Of a stretch of DNA of 26,321 nt, positions 6,877 through 15,200 are shown one piece after another. The notes below the pieces were generated by a model. It saw nothing but the letters and a program-made list of their open reading frames with translations, was not told the origin of the DNA and made no database searches. Made by a program: the position numbers and the translations under genes. This DNA is from Prevotella sp. (GTDB lineage: Bacteria > Bacteroidota > Bacteroidia > Bacteroidales > Bacteroidaceae): positions 1 through 26,321 of the forward strand of contig JAJWLX010000049.1 in NCBI GenBank assembly GCA_021636625.1, read 5' to 3'. Position 1 is the first letter of the stretch. Each line of letters opens with the position of its first letter.

Positions 6877-9800
6877 TTAACGTAAATCTAACTGAACTAT
6901 ACCGGGTGAACGAAGACCAGGCTTCAATTCACCGCCAATATAATATAATGTATGTTTTCGCATTGCCACTTGGGCTCCCGCTCTAGCCAGTAGAGGGGTT
7001 TGGTGGGAAAGAATTTCCCAGCGTTCAGTTTTCAGCTTATATGTCAAAGGACAACCATTGAACTGATACCACGAAATGTCCTTCTTCAAATAATCAGCTT
7101 GTGCCACCTTGGAATAGGTTCCGCTGATGGCATCCCAGAAGATATCATGGTTCACGCCTCCGGCGCAAATGATCTGTGCTTCACCGTCAGGACTCACAGC
7201 CAGCATGGCAGTAGCGCCCGTCAAAGTGAGTTCCTTACCTTCGCCATTACGGGGTGCCGGAAGCGGATTCCAGCATTTGCCCTGGAGTTGATAACGCAAT
7301 CCCGATGTGGCAACGATACTTGACTTGCCATTCTGATAGAATCCGCCCCAGACATAGAGTTTGCCATCATAGGCAGCGCAGACCGGTTGAACTCTCGGTT
7401 CGCCAATCATTTCCGTTTCTCTATTCCATTCCAGATTCTTTCCGAGTTCACAGGTGAGAACGGAAGCGGAAGGATGACCATCCTGATTGCCCCCCACAAC
7501 AAACAGGCGATTGTCCATCAGACAGACGCCCATGTTATCTACCGTACAAGGCAGGGCTGGCAAGGATTTCAATATCGGTTTGCCGCTCTTCTTGTCCAAA
7601 TGGATACTCAAGACGGTTTTCAGACTATGTTCGGTATTGCATCCACCAACCAGAACCAGGCTATCGCCCGTGGCTACCACACCACCATAAGCCGCAGGTT
7701 CAGGCAAGCGGCCTATCATATCCCAATGTAAGGTTTCCTCATTGCCTGTCACTTTCGCGGCATAGATGCCCGAATAATACTTCTTCTTTCCAGGTTCAGG
7801 GAAATTGCAGCCACCAGCCACTATCAGGTAGTCGCCGATGAATCCAGAATAACAAGCTGAGACACCGAGCTCATAGCCAGCCTCACCAGAAGGGAAGCCA
7901 GACAGGGACTTGATGCTCGTTTTGATTTCTCCCCGGAATGTAGATGCCGGCAAACCGTCCTGGTTTACCAGATTGGCACGTGTGAAAGGTTGCCATGCAT
8001 ATCTTACAAATCTCGGCTTCTTGAGTTCTGGTGAAGTGAGTCGAACCTTGTTTCCCTCAATCTTCACCTGTGCAGGATAGAAGAGACCATCTTCCTCTGC
8101 CATCTCGAAGCAGGATGGAGCCTTGCCGTCGGAAGTACGGAGGCCATCGCCATAGGTAAATGATACCACCAGCGACTCGTCCTCTCTTACCACCTTATTA
8201 TATATAGGACCCGATGGGGTTACACTATGACCATAGGTCTGGTTCAAAGCCCAGCGCCCCAGACGTTCACCTACCGGCTGCTTGTTCGTAGGATGCACAT
8301 CGAGCGAATCTCCCTGATCGGAAGACACCGCCATTCCGGTATTCGGGATGGATTTCATCAATCGGAGCTGACTGTCACGGAACCAGGTCCAGGAAGGACG
8401 GTTCAGGCTAGACAACTGCACGAAATAGAAAGGCATCTGAGGATTCTTCCAATTGCTTCTCCAACTATCCACCAGAAGGCGGAAGAGTTGTTCGTGAGCA
8501 TCCATATTGTGGGCATTCGATTCACCCTGATACCAGATCACTCCCTTGATAGGATACTGCTGCAAAGGCAGGATACCACTCTCGTAGAGATAACATGGCT
8601 CGTATGGATGACGACCGAGATGAGTAGCATCGTTGGTGAGATTCCTGGCAGCCCTGCCTCTTACCCAATCCTGGATAAAGTCATTGTGCAACCAGTCTCT
8701 CAAGATAGCCGGGAACTGGGTTTCCAAGGTATTTCTATCTACCCAGGCTTCCGTAGGAGCACCGCCGATGGCATTGCATATCAATCCCACAGGCACCTTC
8801 AGACTATCCCGCAACATCTTACCATAATAATAAGCTACGGCAGAGAACTGGGCTGCAGTTTCCGGAGAAACCTTCTTCCAGGTAGTATTCTTGAAATACT
8901 GCAGATGATTCAGGGAATCCAGACAGGATGCCGGCCATGCCACATCGTATGTCTCCCATCTTCCCTTCATATCGAAAAGACGGAAATCTGGATCATCGGC
9001 CAGAGCGATGTCCTTCTTGCCGGTAACAGCCTGATTCAATCGGAATGCCATATTCGACTGTCCCGAACACAACCAGACTTCACCTACAGCCACATGGCGG
9101 AACTCTTTCTTCTGCTTGCCTGCCTGAATGGTCAGCGTATAATCAGTGCCTACCTGCAGAGGTTGCAGGGTGACACTCCACTCACCACGGTTGTTGGCAA
9201 TGGCAGAAGCCTTCTGTCCGGCGATGCTTACCGTCACCTTCTCACCGGTATTGGCAATGCCATGGATATCGAGCGGCACATTGCGCTGCAACACCATATC
9301 ATCCGTATAGAGATCGGAGAGTTGCAATCCACCATAATTTCCGGTAATACCGCCATAAACGGTTTTCGCCAGGATGCCGGCACCTTCCGCATTCGGATGG
9401 ATGGCATCCGGCAACAGATTAGGATAAGGATAGAGAGGAGCATGGAAATCGATCACTTCCGCCCCACTCTCCTTTGCTACCACCTGGATAGCCTCCTGTA
9501 TTTCATCATGCCACTGCTTGGTGCCCGAGATAAAACGGGGATGGCGGTGGGCTATCGGAGTCATTCGAGCCAGAATAAAACGTACCTTCGGATTCACGGA
9601 ACGCAGAGAGTCCATCAGGGAAAGATAATCTTTCACGAACTCATCACGATAGTTAGGCCAGTTTCTTGGGTCCGTATCGTTGATACCCAAATGGATAACA
9701 GCAATATCGCCCTTGAACGCCATTGCCTGTCTGTACTCTTCCTGCTGCATGTACGGACGGTGTCCATGCTTCAACAGGGTAGCACCCGGCTTACCGAAGT

Positions 9801-10035
9801 TACCTACCAGGTACTTGTCGCCCAACATCTTCTGAAGTTGAACAGGATAGGAGAAATGTTCCCTATCCTGAATACCAGTACCATAGGTAATACTGTTACC
9901 TACACAAGCCACCTTTACTTTTGGGGCAGCTTTTTTCTTTGGGGCTGCATTTACAGTCTGGAGCCCCATCAAGAGTGCCGACAGCACAATCGCTGCCAGC
10001 ACTCTACTAGGAAACTTTAACTTACCATACAACAT
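6877..10035 (-). CDS. Triple-domain sialate O-acetylesterase / NanM-type mutarotase
   Basis: This exported 1052-residue protein (signal peptide about 1-30) has three parts. Residues about 40-230 are a GDSL/SGNH hydrolase with S48 (GNSIT), N119 (LGIND) and D210/H213 (DAIHP). Residues about 236-700 resemble the sialate O-acetylesterase family (SASA): a beta domain, then WLCSGQSNM with S327 as likely nucleophile, GVIWYQGESN at 498-507, and D579/H581 (DVHP). Residues about 713-1052 form a Kelch-type propeller with six Gly-Gly strands (IVAGGCN, VLVGGCN, FVVGG, YVWGG, ICAGG, YYIGGELKPG), as in NanM and the 'cyclically permuted mutarotase' family. Two-domain esterases of this type (NanS/EstA) remove 9-O-acetyl groups from sialic acid, and NanM converts alpha- to beta-Neu5Ac. 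Both would act in the periplasm between sialidase and transporter. The 101-base gap to the sialidase gene holds a diverged repeat and no visible promoter. Confidence 0.9.
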   Translation of the reverse strand: MLYGKLKFPSRVLAAIVLSALLMGLQTVNAAPKKKAAPKVKVACVGNSITYGTGIQDREHFSYPVQLQKMLGDKYLVGNFGKPGATLLKHGHRPYMQQEEYRQAMAFKGDIAVIHLGINDTDPRNWPNYRDEFVKDYLSLMDSLRSVNPKVRFILARMTPIAHRHPRFISGTKQWHDEIQEAIQVVAKESGAEVIDFHAPLYPYPNLLPDAIHPNAEGAGILAKTVYGGITGNYGGLQLSDLYTDDMVLQRNVPLDIHGIANTGEKVTVSIAGQKASAIANNRGEWSVTLQPLQVGTDYTLTIQAGKQKKEFRHVAVGEVWLCSGQSNMAFRLNQAVTGKKDIALADDPDFRLFDMKGRWETYDVAWPASCLDSLNHLQYFKNTTWKKVSPETAAQFSAVAYYYGKMLRDSLKVPVGLICNAIGGAPTEAWVDRNTLETQFPAILRDWLHNDFIQDWVRGRAARNLTNDATHLGRHPYEPCYLYESGILPLQQYPIKGVIWYQGESNAHNMDAHEQLFRLLVDSWRSNWKNPQMPFYFVQLSSLNRPSWTWFRDSQLRLMKSIPNTGMAVSSDQGDSLDVHPTNKQPVGERLGRWALNQTYGHSVTPSGPIYNKVVREDESLVVSFTYGDGLRTSDGKAPSCFEMAEEDGLFYPAQVKIEGNKVRLTSPELKKPRFVRYAWQPFTRANLVNQDGLPASTFRGEIKTSIKSLSGFPSGEAGYELGVSACYSGFIGDYLIVAGGCNFPEPGKKKYYSGIYAAKVTGNEETLHWDMIGRLPEPAAYGGVVATGDSLVLVGGCNTEHSLKTVLSIHLDKKSGKPILKSLPALPCTVDNMGVCLMDNRLFVVGGNQDGHPSASVLTCELGKNLEWNRETEMIGEPRVQPVCAAYDGKLYVWGGFYQNGKSSIVATSGLRYQLQGKCWNPLPAPRNGEGKELTLTGATAMLAVSPDGEAQIICAGGVNHDIFWDAISGTYSKVAQADYLKKDISWYQFNGCPLTYKLKTERWEILSHQTPLLARAGAQVAMRKHTLYYIGGELKPGLRSPGIVQLDLR

Positions 10036-10087
10036 ATATATATACCTATCTTATAATACTTTTCTGAAGTTTCGCATGTGGTTCAAG

Positions 10088-10118
10088 TACGGACTGAAGG
10101 CCCAAAAACTCCTAGCCC
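10088..10118 (-). repeat. Diverged partial copy of the REP-like repeat
   Basis: Read on the minus strand, this block starts GGGCTAGGAG and ends CCGTA. It matches 24 of 31 positions of 90-120 on the plus strand (GGGCTAGGAG through GCGTA). The first, larger hairpin is missing. The second keeps its TTC loop with partly compensated arms (GGGCC/AGTCC). It lies in the gap between the sialidase and esterase genes of the nan operon. Confidence 0.4.
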
Positions 10119-10136
10119 TTTGATAATTAGTTTATA

Positions 10137-11414
10137 TTATTTATATCTATTATTTGTTATCTGCTCAATGCTCAGGTTATAGAATCGGATGTCGTAGTAA
10201 TCATCCGTCTGTGTCTTCGGATCTCTGAAGGCATTCTCTTCCAGAAGGAAGTAGATGCTGCCATTCTTGCCCTGAACCATGGTTGAGTAAGCCGATGTTG
10301 TGTTGCTCAACTGATAGCAGCCTTCCCAGTTCTTGGCAATCGCCTCTGGAGTAGCATAATCAGCAGGAGTCTCCAATGCCTTGTAGTAGATACCTACGTT
10401 GTTACGGCCTGGACCTACAGGAACACTCTGAAGCAACAGCTTCACCTTCTTGCCGTTCTTCTTGGCATCCACCATGAGAACCTCACCATTGCAAGAGTTC
10501 TTATGGGCAGCAACACCCATATTCTTGGCATCAGAAGCTATTACCTTGCCCCAAGATCCTGTGGCTGTCTTCTTATCCTCATAAGTATAGATGTTGATGT
10601 GGCGTCCACCCATCGCACGGCTGCTGAGCAACACATTGCCGTCTGGTAACTCTTCAATCTTAGCCTCATCTCCGTAAGGAGCAGCCTCGGCAACATTCTT
10701 GCCCAAAACATTCCAGGTCTGACCGAAGTCATCGCTATAGAGAATACGGTTACCGCTGCGGGTACACAACACGGTATATACACGATAGTACTTGCCTACC
10801 TTGATCTGCTTACTCTGACAGATTCTACCGCTGGTAAAGAAGGCTGATTCCACTTCTGGGATGAGATCGTAAATCTGCTTGGTCACTTCCTCGCCATACC
10901 ATGTCTTACCCTCGTCGTCGCTGTAGTATCTACCCATCATCAGGAGATGACCACGCTTAGACTCCCAGTAGCCGATGCCACCCGATGCACACATCAGGAG
11001 GATTCTGCCGCTCTTCTTATCTACCACGACAGCCGCATCGCCATGGGCACAATCGAAACTGGTAGCAATACCGTTTCCACCCTTTGCCACCATCTGCTCT
11101 GGAGAGCTCCAGGTAGCGCCCTTGTCCATACTGGTCTTCATCACGATGTCGAGATGACGGCCTCCACCAATATCCTTATTGTGATAACGATGATCGGTAA
11201 ACGCAATCAACTTACCCGACTTACACTCCACGATGGCAGGAATGCGATACTGCGCTTCCTTGTTAGGGAAGACGGTGATGCCGCCCTGAGCGTTAACTGC
11301 CTGAGCCTCAACTGCCATTTCAGGGATTACAGCAGCAACCTGTGCAGGCATCATCAGGGTAATACCCATCGTAGCGAGACACAATACCTTGCTTATATTT
11401 GCTGAAAAAATCAT
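10137..11414 (-). CDS. nanH: GH33 exo-alpha-sialidase, exported
   Basis: Retaining sialidases of GH33 release terminal sialic acid from host glycans. Starting at ATG 11414, the protein has 425 residues and a signal peptide ending near PAQVAA. An upstream in-frame GTG at 11465 lies inside the preceding epimerase gene and is rejected. The motif YRIP provides R57, the first arginine of the carboxylate-binding triad. DHRYHNKD carries R76 and D81, the likely acid/base. Three Asp-boxes follow: SMDKGATW (95-102), YSDDEGKTW (164-172) and YSDDFGQTW (226-234). EELPDGN has E254/E255, and TSAYST has Y376, the probable nucleophile. The enzyme is essentially a bare catalytic propeller and lacks the extra N-terminal carbohydrate-binding domain of many Bacteroides sialidases. 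It starts 20 bases after the epimerase stop, so it is part of the nan operon. Confidence 0.94.
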   Translation of the reverse strand: MIFSANISKVLCLATMGITLMMPAQVAAVIPEMAVEAQAVNAQGGITVFPNKEAQYRIPAIVECKSGKLIAFTDHRYHNKDIGGGRHLDIVMKTSMDKGATWSSPEQMVAKGGNGIATSFDCAHGDAAVVVDKKSGRILLMCASGGIGYWESKRGHLLMMGRYYSDDEGKTWYGEEVTKQIYDLIPEVESAFFTSGRICQSKQIKVGKYYRVYTVLCTRSGNRILYSDDFGQTWNVLGKNVAEAAPYGDEAKIEELPDGNVLLSSRAMGGRHINIYTYEDKKTATGSWGKVIASDAKNMGVAAHKNSCNGEVLMVDAKKNGKKVKLLLQSVPVGPGRNNVGIYYKALETPADYATPEAIAKNWEGCYQLSNTTSAYSTMVQGKNGSIYFLLEENAFRDPKTQTDDYYDIRFYNLSIEQITNNRYK

Positions 11415-11434
11415 ATTTCTCGTTTTTTGTTCAT

Positions 11435-12622
11435 TTATACTTCCTTGTTCAAAATCTCCTGGCACAACGAGTATGCCTTGATCATCATTCTCGGAATATG
11501 GAACGGTCCCTTGAAGAGATTACCCTTGGCAGGCTGTGCCACGGTACCATCTCTGTGAAGATAACCATACCACTCACCGAACTCGGCATCTGGGAAGTGG
11601 GCGTAGGTCCACTCGCTGATGCGCTGGTGCTTGTAGATATACTCGTCGTCGCCCGTAGCCAGGTAAGCGTAGAGCGAAGCAATGATGGTTTCGGTCTGTG
11701 GCCACCAGAACTTCATATCCTGTGAATAATCCTGCGCAGGAAGATTCCTGCAGTCTCTGAAGTTGATGATGCCGCCATACTGCTTGTCCCATCCCCAGTC
11801 CCAAGACCAGTCGAAGATCTGCAGCGCCATATCGGTTATCTCCTTGTCCCAGCCTCTCTGCTTTGCCTCTTCCATGATGAACCATGAAGTCTCGATGCAA
11901 TGACCTGGGTTGATAGTGCGACCCATACAAGTATCCACAAATTCACCGTTCATGCCCACGGTCTCCAGGAGACACTTGAACTCTGGGTGGATGAAGTACT
12001 TCTTCAATTTGGCAATCGACTCATCAATCTGCTCGGTGAGCTTAGGATCGTTGATGACCTTGCGGATGCAGGAAGCTACATTGATGAGAATCATGATGAT
12101 GCTATGGCTCTGCAACTGGACAGATTCCTCAAACTTTGGAGCCAGGATACCTGGAGTAGTGAGGAAACGTTGGGTGTCCTTGAAAATCTGAAGGGCACGT
12201 TCAGCATATTTCTGCTCGCCGGTAGCCAAAGCATACTCCGACATCGCAATGGCTGCGAAAGTCTCAGAGAATACATAGCGACGCATGCGCAATGGCTTGC
12301 CTTCGGCTGTAACAGAGAAGTACATTCTGCCATTCTCGTCGAAACAATGGTTCTCGATGAAGTCGAGGGTGCTCTTCGCTGCCTCCAGCCACATCGGGTT
12401 CTTCTCTACATTATTATATGCATAGGCGCATATAAAGGCGAATCGACCCTGAAACCACACAGACTTGGTGGAATCGATCAGACTTCCATCTCTATCAAGA
12501 CAAGTGTAAACACCACCGTTTACCTTATCCCATCCATGCTCCATCCAGAATGGCATGATGTTCTCTGTCAGATCAGTCTTATAAGATTCAGCCCACTGCT
12601 TAATATATTCTTTTATATTCAT
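11435..12622 (-). CDS. nanE: RenBP-type N-acetylmannosamine 2-epimerase
   Basis: This cytoplasmic enzyme of the N-acylglucosamine 2-epimerase (AGE) family interconverts ManNAc and GlcNAc. The 395 residues match the usual (alpha/alpha)6-barrel length. SVWFQGRFAF carries the conserved R60. Candidate active-site histidines are H173 (QSHSIIM), H241 (NPGHCIETSW) and H375 (KGPFHIPRMM). There is no signal peptide. In Bacteroides fragilis an epimerase of this type, rather than the NanK/NanE kinase-epimerase route of E. coli, carries ManNAc into GlcNAc as part of NanLET. The same scheme is expected here because the gene lies between nanA and the sialidase. The spacers, 25 bases to nanA and 20 to the sialidase, indicate one operon. 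Related cellobiose 2-epimerases exist, but the nan context argues against that function. Confidence 0.92.
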   Translation of the reverse strand: MNIKEYIKQWAESYKTDLTENIMPFWMEHGWDKVNGGVYTCLDRDGSLIDSTKSVWFQGRFAFICAYAYNNVEKNPMWLEAAKSTLDFIENHCFDENGRMYFSVTAEGKPLRMRRYVFSETFAAIAMSEYALATGEQKYAERALQIFKDTQRFLTTPGILAPKFEESVQLQSHSIIMILINVASCIRKVINDPKLTEQIDESIAKLKKYFIHPEFKCLLETVGMNGEFVDTCMGRTINPGHCIETSWFIMEEAKQRGWDKEITDMALQIFDWSWDWGWDKQYGGIINFRDCRNLPAQDYSQDMKFWWPQTETIIASLYAYLATGDDEYIYKHQRISEWTYAHFPDAEFGEWYGYLHRDGTVAQPAKGNLFKGPFHIPRMMIKAYSLCQEILNKEV

Positions 12623-12647
12623 TCTTACTGGTTCTAGTGGATTTTAC

Positions 12648-13565
12648 TTAAAACTGGTTGCAACGCTCGAAGAAGTTGATAGCTTCCAACTCTTTCTTCA
12701 TTGCCTGCTCCTCCTCATCGGTCATGTTGCGGAATGGAGTACGGTTTTGACCCAAATCGAAGCCCATCAACTTCATGATACGCTTACCACCAACGATGTT
12801 ACCACGGTAGTGGCAGATGACGTTGATAACCTCCTGAGCAAAGTTCTGCTTCTCACGGGCTGTCTCGATGTCGCCGTTCTTCCAAGCCTCGATGATGCCT
12901 ACCAACTCCTTACCGTTGTAGTTGGTTGTACCACCGATACCACCCTGTGCACCGCCCTGAGCCAGGCTAGGGAGAATAGTCTCATCCTGACCGTGGAGCA
13001 TATCGTACTTACCGTTCTTGTAGAGACGGCACTGGTTGTACTCATACAGGCTCTCGAAGGTATATTTGATACCAGCGAAGTTAGGAATGCGTCCATCTAC
13101 AGCCTTCAACAGATCGAGCATTGGCAGATAAGCGCCATTGAATGCAGGAATATGATAGTAGTAGAAAGGAAGCTCAGGAGCAGCAGAAGCAATCTCCTCG
13201 CAATACTTCACGAGTTCCTCGATGCGGCCGATATGTGGGAATGGAGGCGCCATTGAACCGATGCCCCAAACACCCAACTTCTGCGCGTGCTCAGCCAAGC
13301 GACGGCTCTCACGGAGGCAGCAGCTGCCTACATGAACGATAATCTTGAAGTCCTTTGGAGCTACGGCTACCCATCTCTCAGCAAGGAGCATTCTCTCCTC
13401 GGTGGTCAACATATAGCCCTCGCCTGATGAACCATTGATAAACACACCCTTCAGACCGTTCTTCTGAAGCATCTTGGCGTAAGCCTCGATAGGTTCCAAG
13501 TTCACATCACCGTTAGCATAAAAAGGAGTAAACGGTGCATCGATAAGTCCAATGATCTTTTCCAT
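12648..13565 (-). CDS. nanA: N-acetylneuraminate lyase
   Basis: NanA cleaves N-acetylneuraminate to N-acetylmannosamine and pyruvate through a Schiff base. The 305-residue protein is a full-length DHDPS/NAL-family TIM barrel. GSSGEG at 45-50 binds the carboxylate. Y137 in YYYHIP matches the catalytic tyrosine (Tyr137 in E. coli). K167 in FAGIKYTF is the Schiff-base lysine. Dihydrodipicolinate synthase is the main alternative, but the surrounding transporter, epimerase and sialidase genes settle the role. It lies 46 bases after the MFS gene and 25 before the epimerase. Confidence 0.95.
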   Translation of the reverse strand: MEKIIGLIDAPFTPFYANGDVNLEPIEAYAKMLQKNGLKGVFINGSSGEGYMLTTEERMLLAERWVAVAPKDFKIIVHVGSCCLRESRRLAEHAQKLGVWGIGSMAPPFPHIGRIEELVKYCEEIASAAPELPFYYYHIPAFNGAYLPMLDLLKAVDGRIPNFAGIKYTFESLYEYNQCRLYKNGKYDMLHGQDETILPSLAQGGAQGGIGGTTNYNGKELVGIIEAWKNGDIETAREKQNFAQEVINVICHYRGNIVGGKRIMKLMGFDLGQNRTPFRNMTDEEEQAMKKELEAINFFERCNQF

Positions 13566-13611
13566 AATTATATATATTAATGTAAGTTAGTTAAAATTTC
13601 CTTTTTCTTTT

Positions 13612-14847
13612 TTATTCCAAGTTATCAGTCTTTGGTTTCAAGCAAACCAGCTGAAGTGTCAACGCTGCGATAACCACCACGCCCAATACGGCAAAGGCCA
13701 AGCCCAGATTACCGCCATCTGAGAACTTACCCATCACCTGGGTAACCATGGCTCCGGCAAATACGCCCACCATATTCATGATACCATAGGCTGTAGCTCT
13801 ATATTTAGCCGATATAATCTGGCAGAGGATTGGCATATTGTTGGCATCAAACATACCATAACCGATACCGAAGAGCAAGCCAGCTCCCACTACTGCTACC
13901 ACACTGTGGCCGAAGCCCAGGAGGAAGAGAGCAGGAATCGTCATTCCCAGACCGATGGCACTGGTATAAACGCGGCCACGGATGTTCCTATGAACCCATT
14001 TATCGGAAAGTACACCGCCGAAGAGGACACCAAACAATGAGGATACTGCGATGGTGATAGTTGACATCGGACCAGCCTCAGACATAGGTACACCCAAATT
14101 CTCAGCAAACAAAGTAGGGAGCCAGTTCTTGGTAGCCCAACCTGGAAGAGAAGGAACTGCGAAATAGAAGAGGATCACCCAGAATGCCCAAGTAGAAAGC
14201 ACAACAGATAAGCCTTGGAACAATCCGCCCTTTGCAGGCTTTTCCTGCTGAGTCACAGCCACATTCGCAGTATCCTTGTCTTTATCGTGCAACAACAGAA
14301 GCAATACGACAGAATAAGCGATTCCGAGAATACCGAACCAATGGAAAGCGGTGTGCCAGGAGAAGGCTGCTGCCACGGTAGCACCAAATCCTCCGATAGC
14401 CTGCCCTACATACAAACCGGTCATGTGAAAACCGATGGCCAGAGATCTGGACTTTCCTTCATGCCAGTCAGCAATGAGAGACAAGGCAGAAGGGATGTAA
14501 AGCGCTTCACTGATACCCATCAACGCCCTCAACATGTAAAGTTGATCAAAACTGGAAGCATATCCCATCAGGTAGGTCACCAGAGACCAGACAAAGAGAC
14601 TGCCTACTACTAATTTCTTTCGACTGACTCTATCAGCTACGATACCGGCAAAAGGACTCACAATACCATAGATCCAAAGGAAGACAGCCATCAAAGCGCC
14701 AAAGGCTTCAGCTTGCTGCAATTCCACAATGTCAATCTTCATAGCAGCCTGCATGGTAGAAAGCATCTGACGATCCATATAGTTGAGAAGAGCAACCACC
14801 CAGAGGAGCGCTACAACTAACCAGGGATAAAACTTTTTATTTTTCAT
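13612..14847 (-). CDS. nanT: MFS transporter, probable sialic acid permease
   Basis: This 411-residue major facilitator has about twelve membrane segments and is the first gene of the nan operon. LLNYMDRQMLS lies in segment 1. The cytoplasmic motif GIVADRVSRKK, the MFS loop 2-3 signature, is at 68-78. A charged central loop of about 25 residues (HDKDKDTANV onward) separates the two halves. The N-terminus (MKNKKFYPW) is cytoplasmic. Its place upstream of nanA, and the known use of an MFS-type NanT in Bacteroidota nan operons, point to uptake of N-acetylneuraminate across the inner membrane with cation co-transport. Sequence alone would also allow a hexuronate or other organic-anion permease. 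A strong promoter lies just upstream. Confidence 0.85.
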   Translation of the reverse strand: MKNKKFYPWLVVALLWVVALLNYMDRQMLSTMQAAMKIDIVELQQAEAFGALMAVFLWIYGIVSPFAGIVADRVSRKKLVVGSLFVWSLVTYLMGYASSFDQLYMLRALMGISEALYIPSALSLIADWHEGKSRSLAIGFHMTGLYVGQAIGGFGATVAAAFSWHTAFHWFGILGIAYSVVLLLLLHDKDKDTANVAVTQQEKPAKGGLFQGLSVVLSTWAFWVILFYFAVPSLPGWATKNWLPTLFAENLGVPMSEAGPMSTITIAVSSLFGVLFGGVLSDKWVHRNIRGRVYTSAIGLGMTIPALFLLGFGHSVVAVVGAGLLFGIGYGMFDANNMPILCQIISAKYRATAYGIMNMVGVFAGAMVTQVMGKFSDGGNLGLAFAVLGVVVIAALTLQLVCLKPKTDNLE

Positions 14848-14875
14848 TGAGATTGTTAGTTTTGTTATTCGGGTG

Positions 14876-14907
14876 CAAATTTACTACTTATTTTAATGCC
14901 AACCAAA
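14876..14907 (-). promoter_or_regulatory. Promoter of the nan operon
   Basis: On the minus strand the -7 box TAAATTTG (14883-14876) and -33 box TTTG (14907-14904) are separated by exactly 20 bases, a full Bacteroidota match. The nanT start codon follows 28 bases after the -7 box, giving a short leader. Confidence 0.85.
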
Positions 14908-14980
14908 TTTTAATGAATTAATTTTCGTTATTCAAGTTAATTAAATTAGTTTATTTATTTGTTCTTACGTTTTATATCTA

Positions 14981-15006
14981 TACACCTTATTATATATATA
15001 AAAGAA
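14981..15006 (+). repeat. AT-rich intergenic repeat, copy 1
   Basis: TACACCTTATTATAT followed by ATATAAAAGA matches the block at 26000-26025 with a single one-base indel over 26 positions. It contains a 12-bp palindrome, TTATATATATAA. Confidence 0.55.
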
Positions 15007-15162
15007 TCTCCTCTGAGCTGTTTGAGCAACCAGTATTTTAAAAAGCTAAAAATCACGGGCTCAAATAGTTAAATCATCCCCTAAAAAAGAGGAAAAACAA
15101 AGTTTATTCTAATAATTTAGATTAATTAACTCGCAAACATTAAAAAAACGGATTTATTTATT

Positions 15163-15170
15163 TACCTTTG
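15163..15170 (+). promoter_or_regulatory. -7 element for the ROK-nagB unit
   Basis: TACCTTTG lies 30 bases before the ROK start codon. No TTTG stands 19-21 bases upstream, so the -33 contact is weak or supplied by a regulator. Confidence 0.6.
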
Positions 15171-15200
15171 CAGCGTAAAACTTAAACATGAAATATCTGT

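Larger units (their letters stand above)
14848..15200. promoter_or_regulatory. Divergent control region between nan and ROK-nag units
   Basis: These 353 gene-free bases hold promoters in both directions. Besides those, I see four dyad or repeat structures that could bind a regulator. AATTAA/TTAATT arms lie at 14916-14921 and 14937-14942, just upstream of the nanT -33 box. An AT-rich palindrome, TTATATATATAA, lies near 14988-15001. Ten-base arms CTGTTTGAGC (15018-15027) and GCTCAAATAG (15059-15068) match at 9 of 10 positions, and their starts are 41 bases apart. TCTAA/TTAGA lies at 15108-15121. The ROK protein encoded next door is the obvious candidate to bind here, but no site is proven. Confidence 0.6.

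Noticed and set aside
8227..10020. Open frame of 597 codons on the plus strand
   Set aside because: It lies wholly antisense to the esterase/mutarotase gene, whose three domains are clearly recognisable. Its translation shows no family motif, so it is a by-product of codon use.
11415..11465. GTG-initiated extension of the sialidase gene into the epimerase gene
   Set aside because: The ATG at 11414 gives a standard signal peptide, and the extension would put 17 polar residues in front of it.
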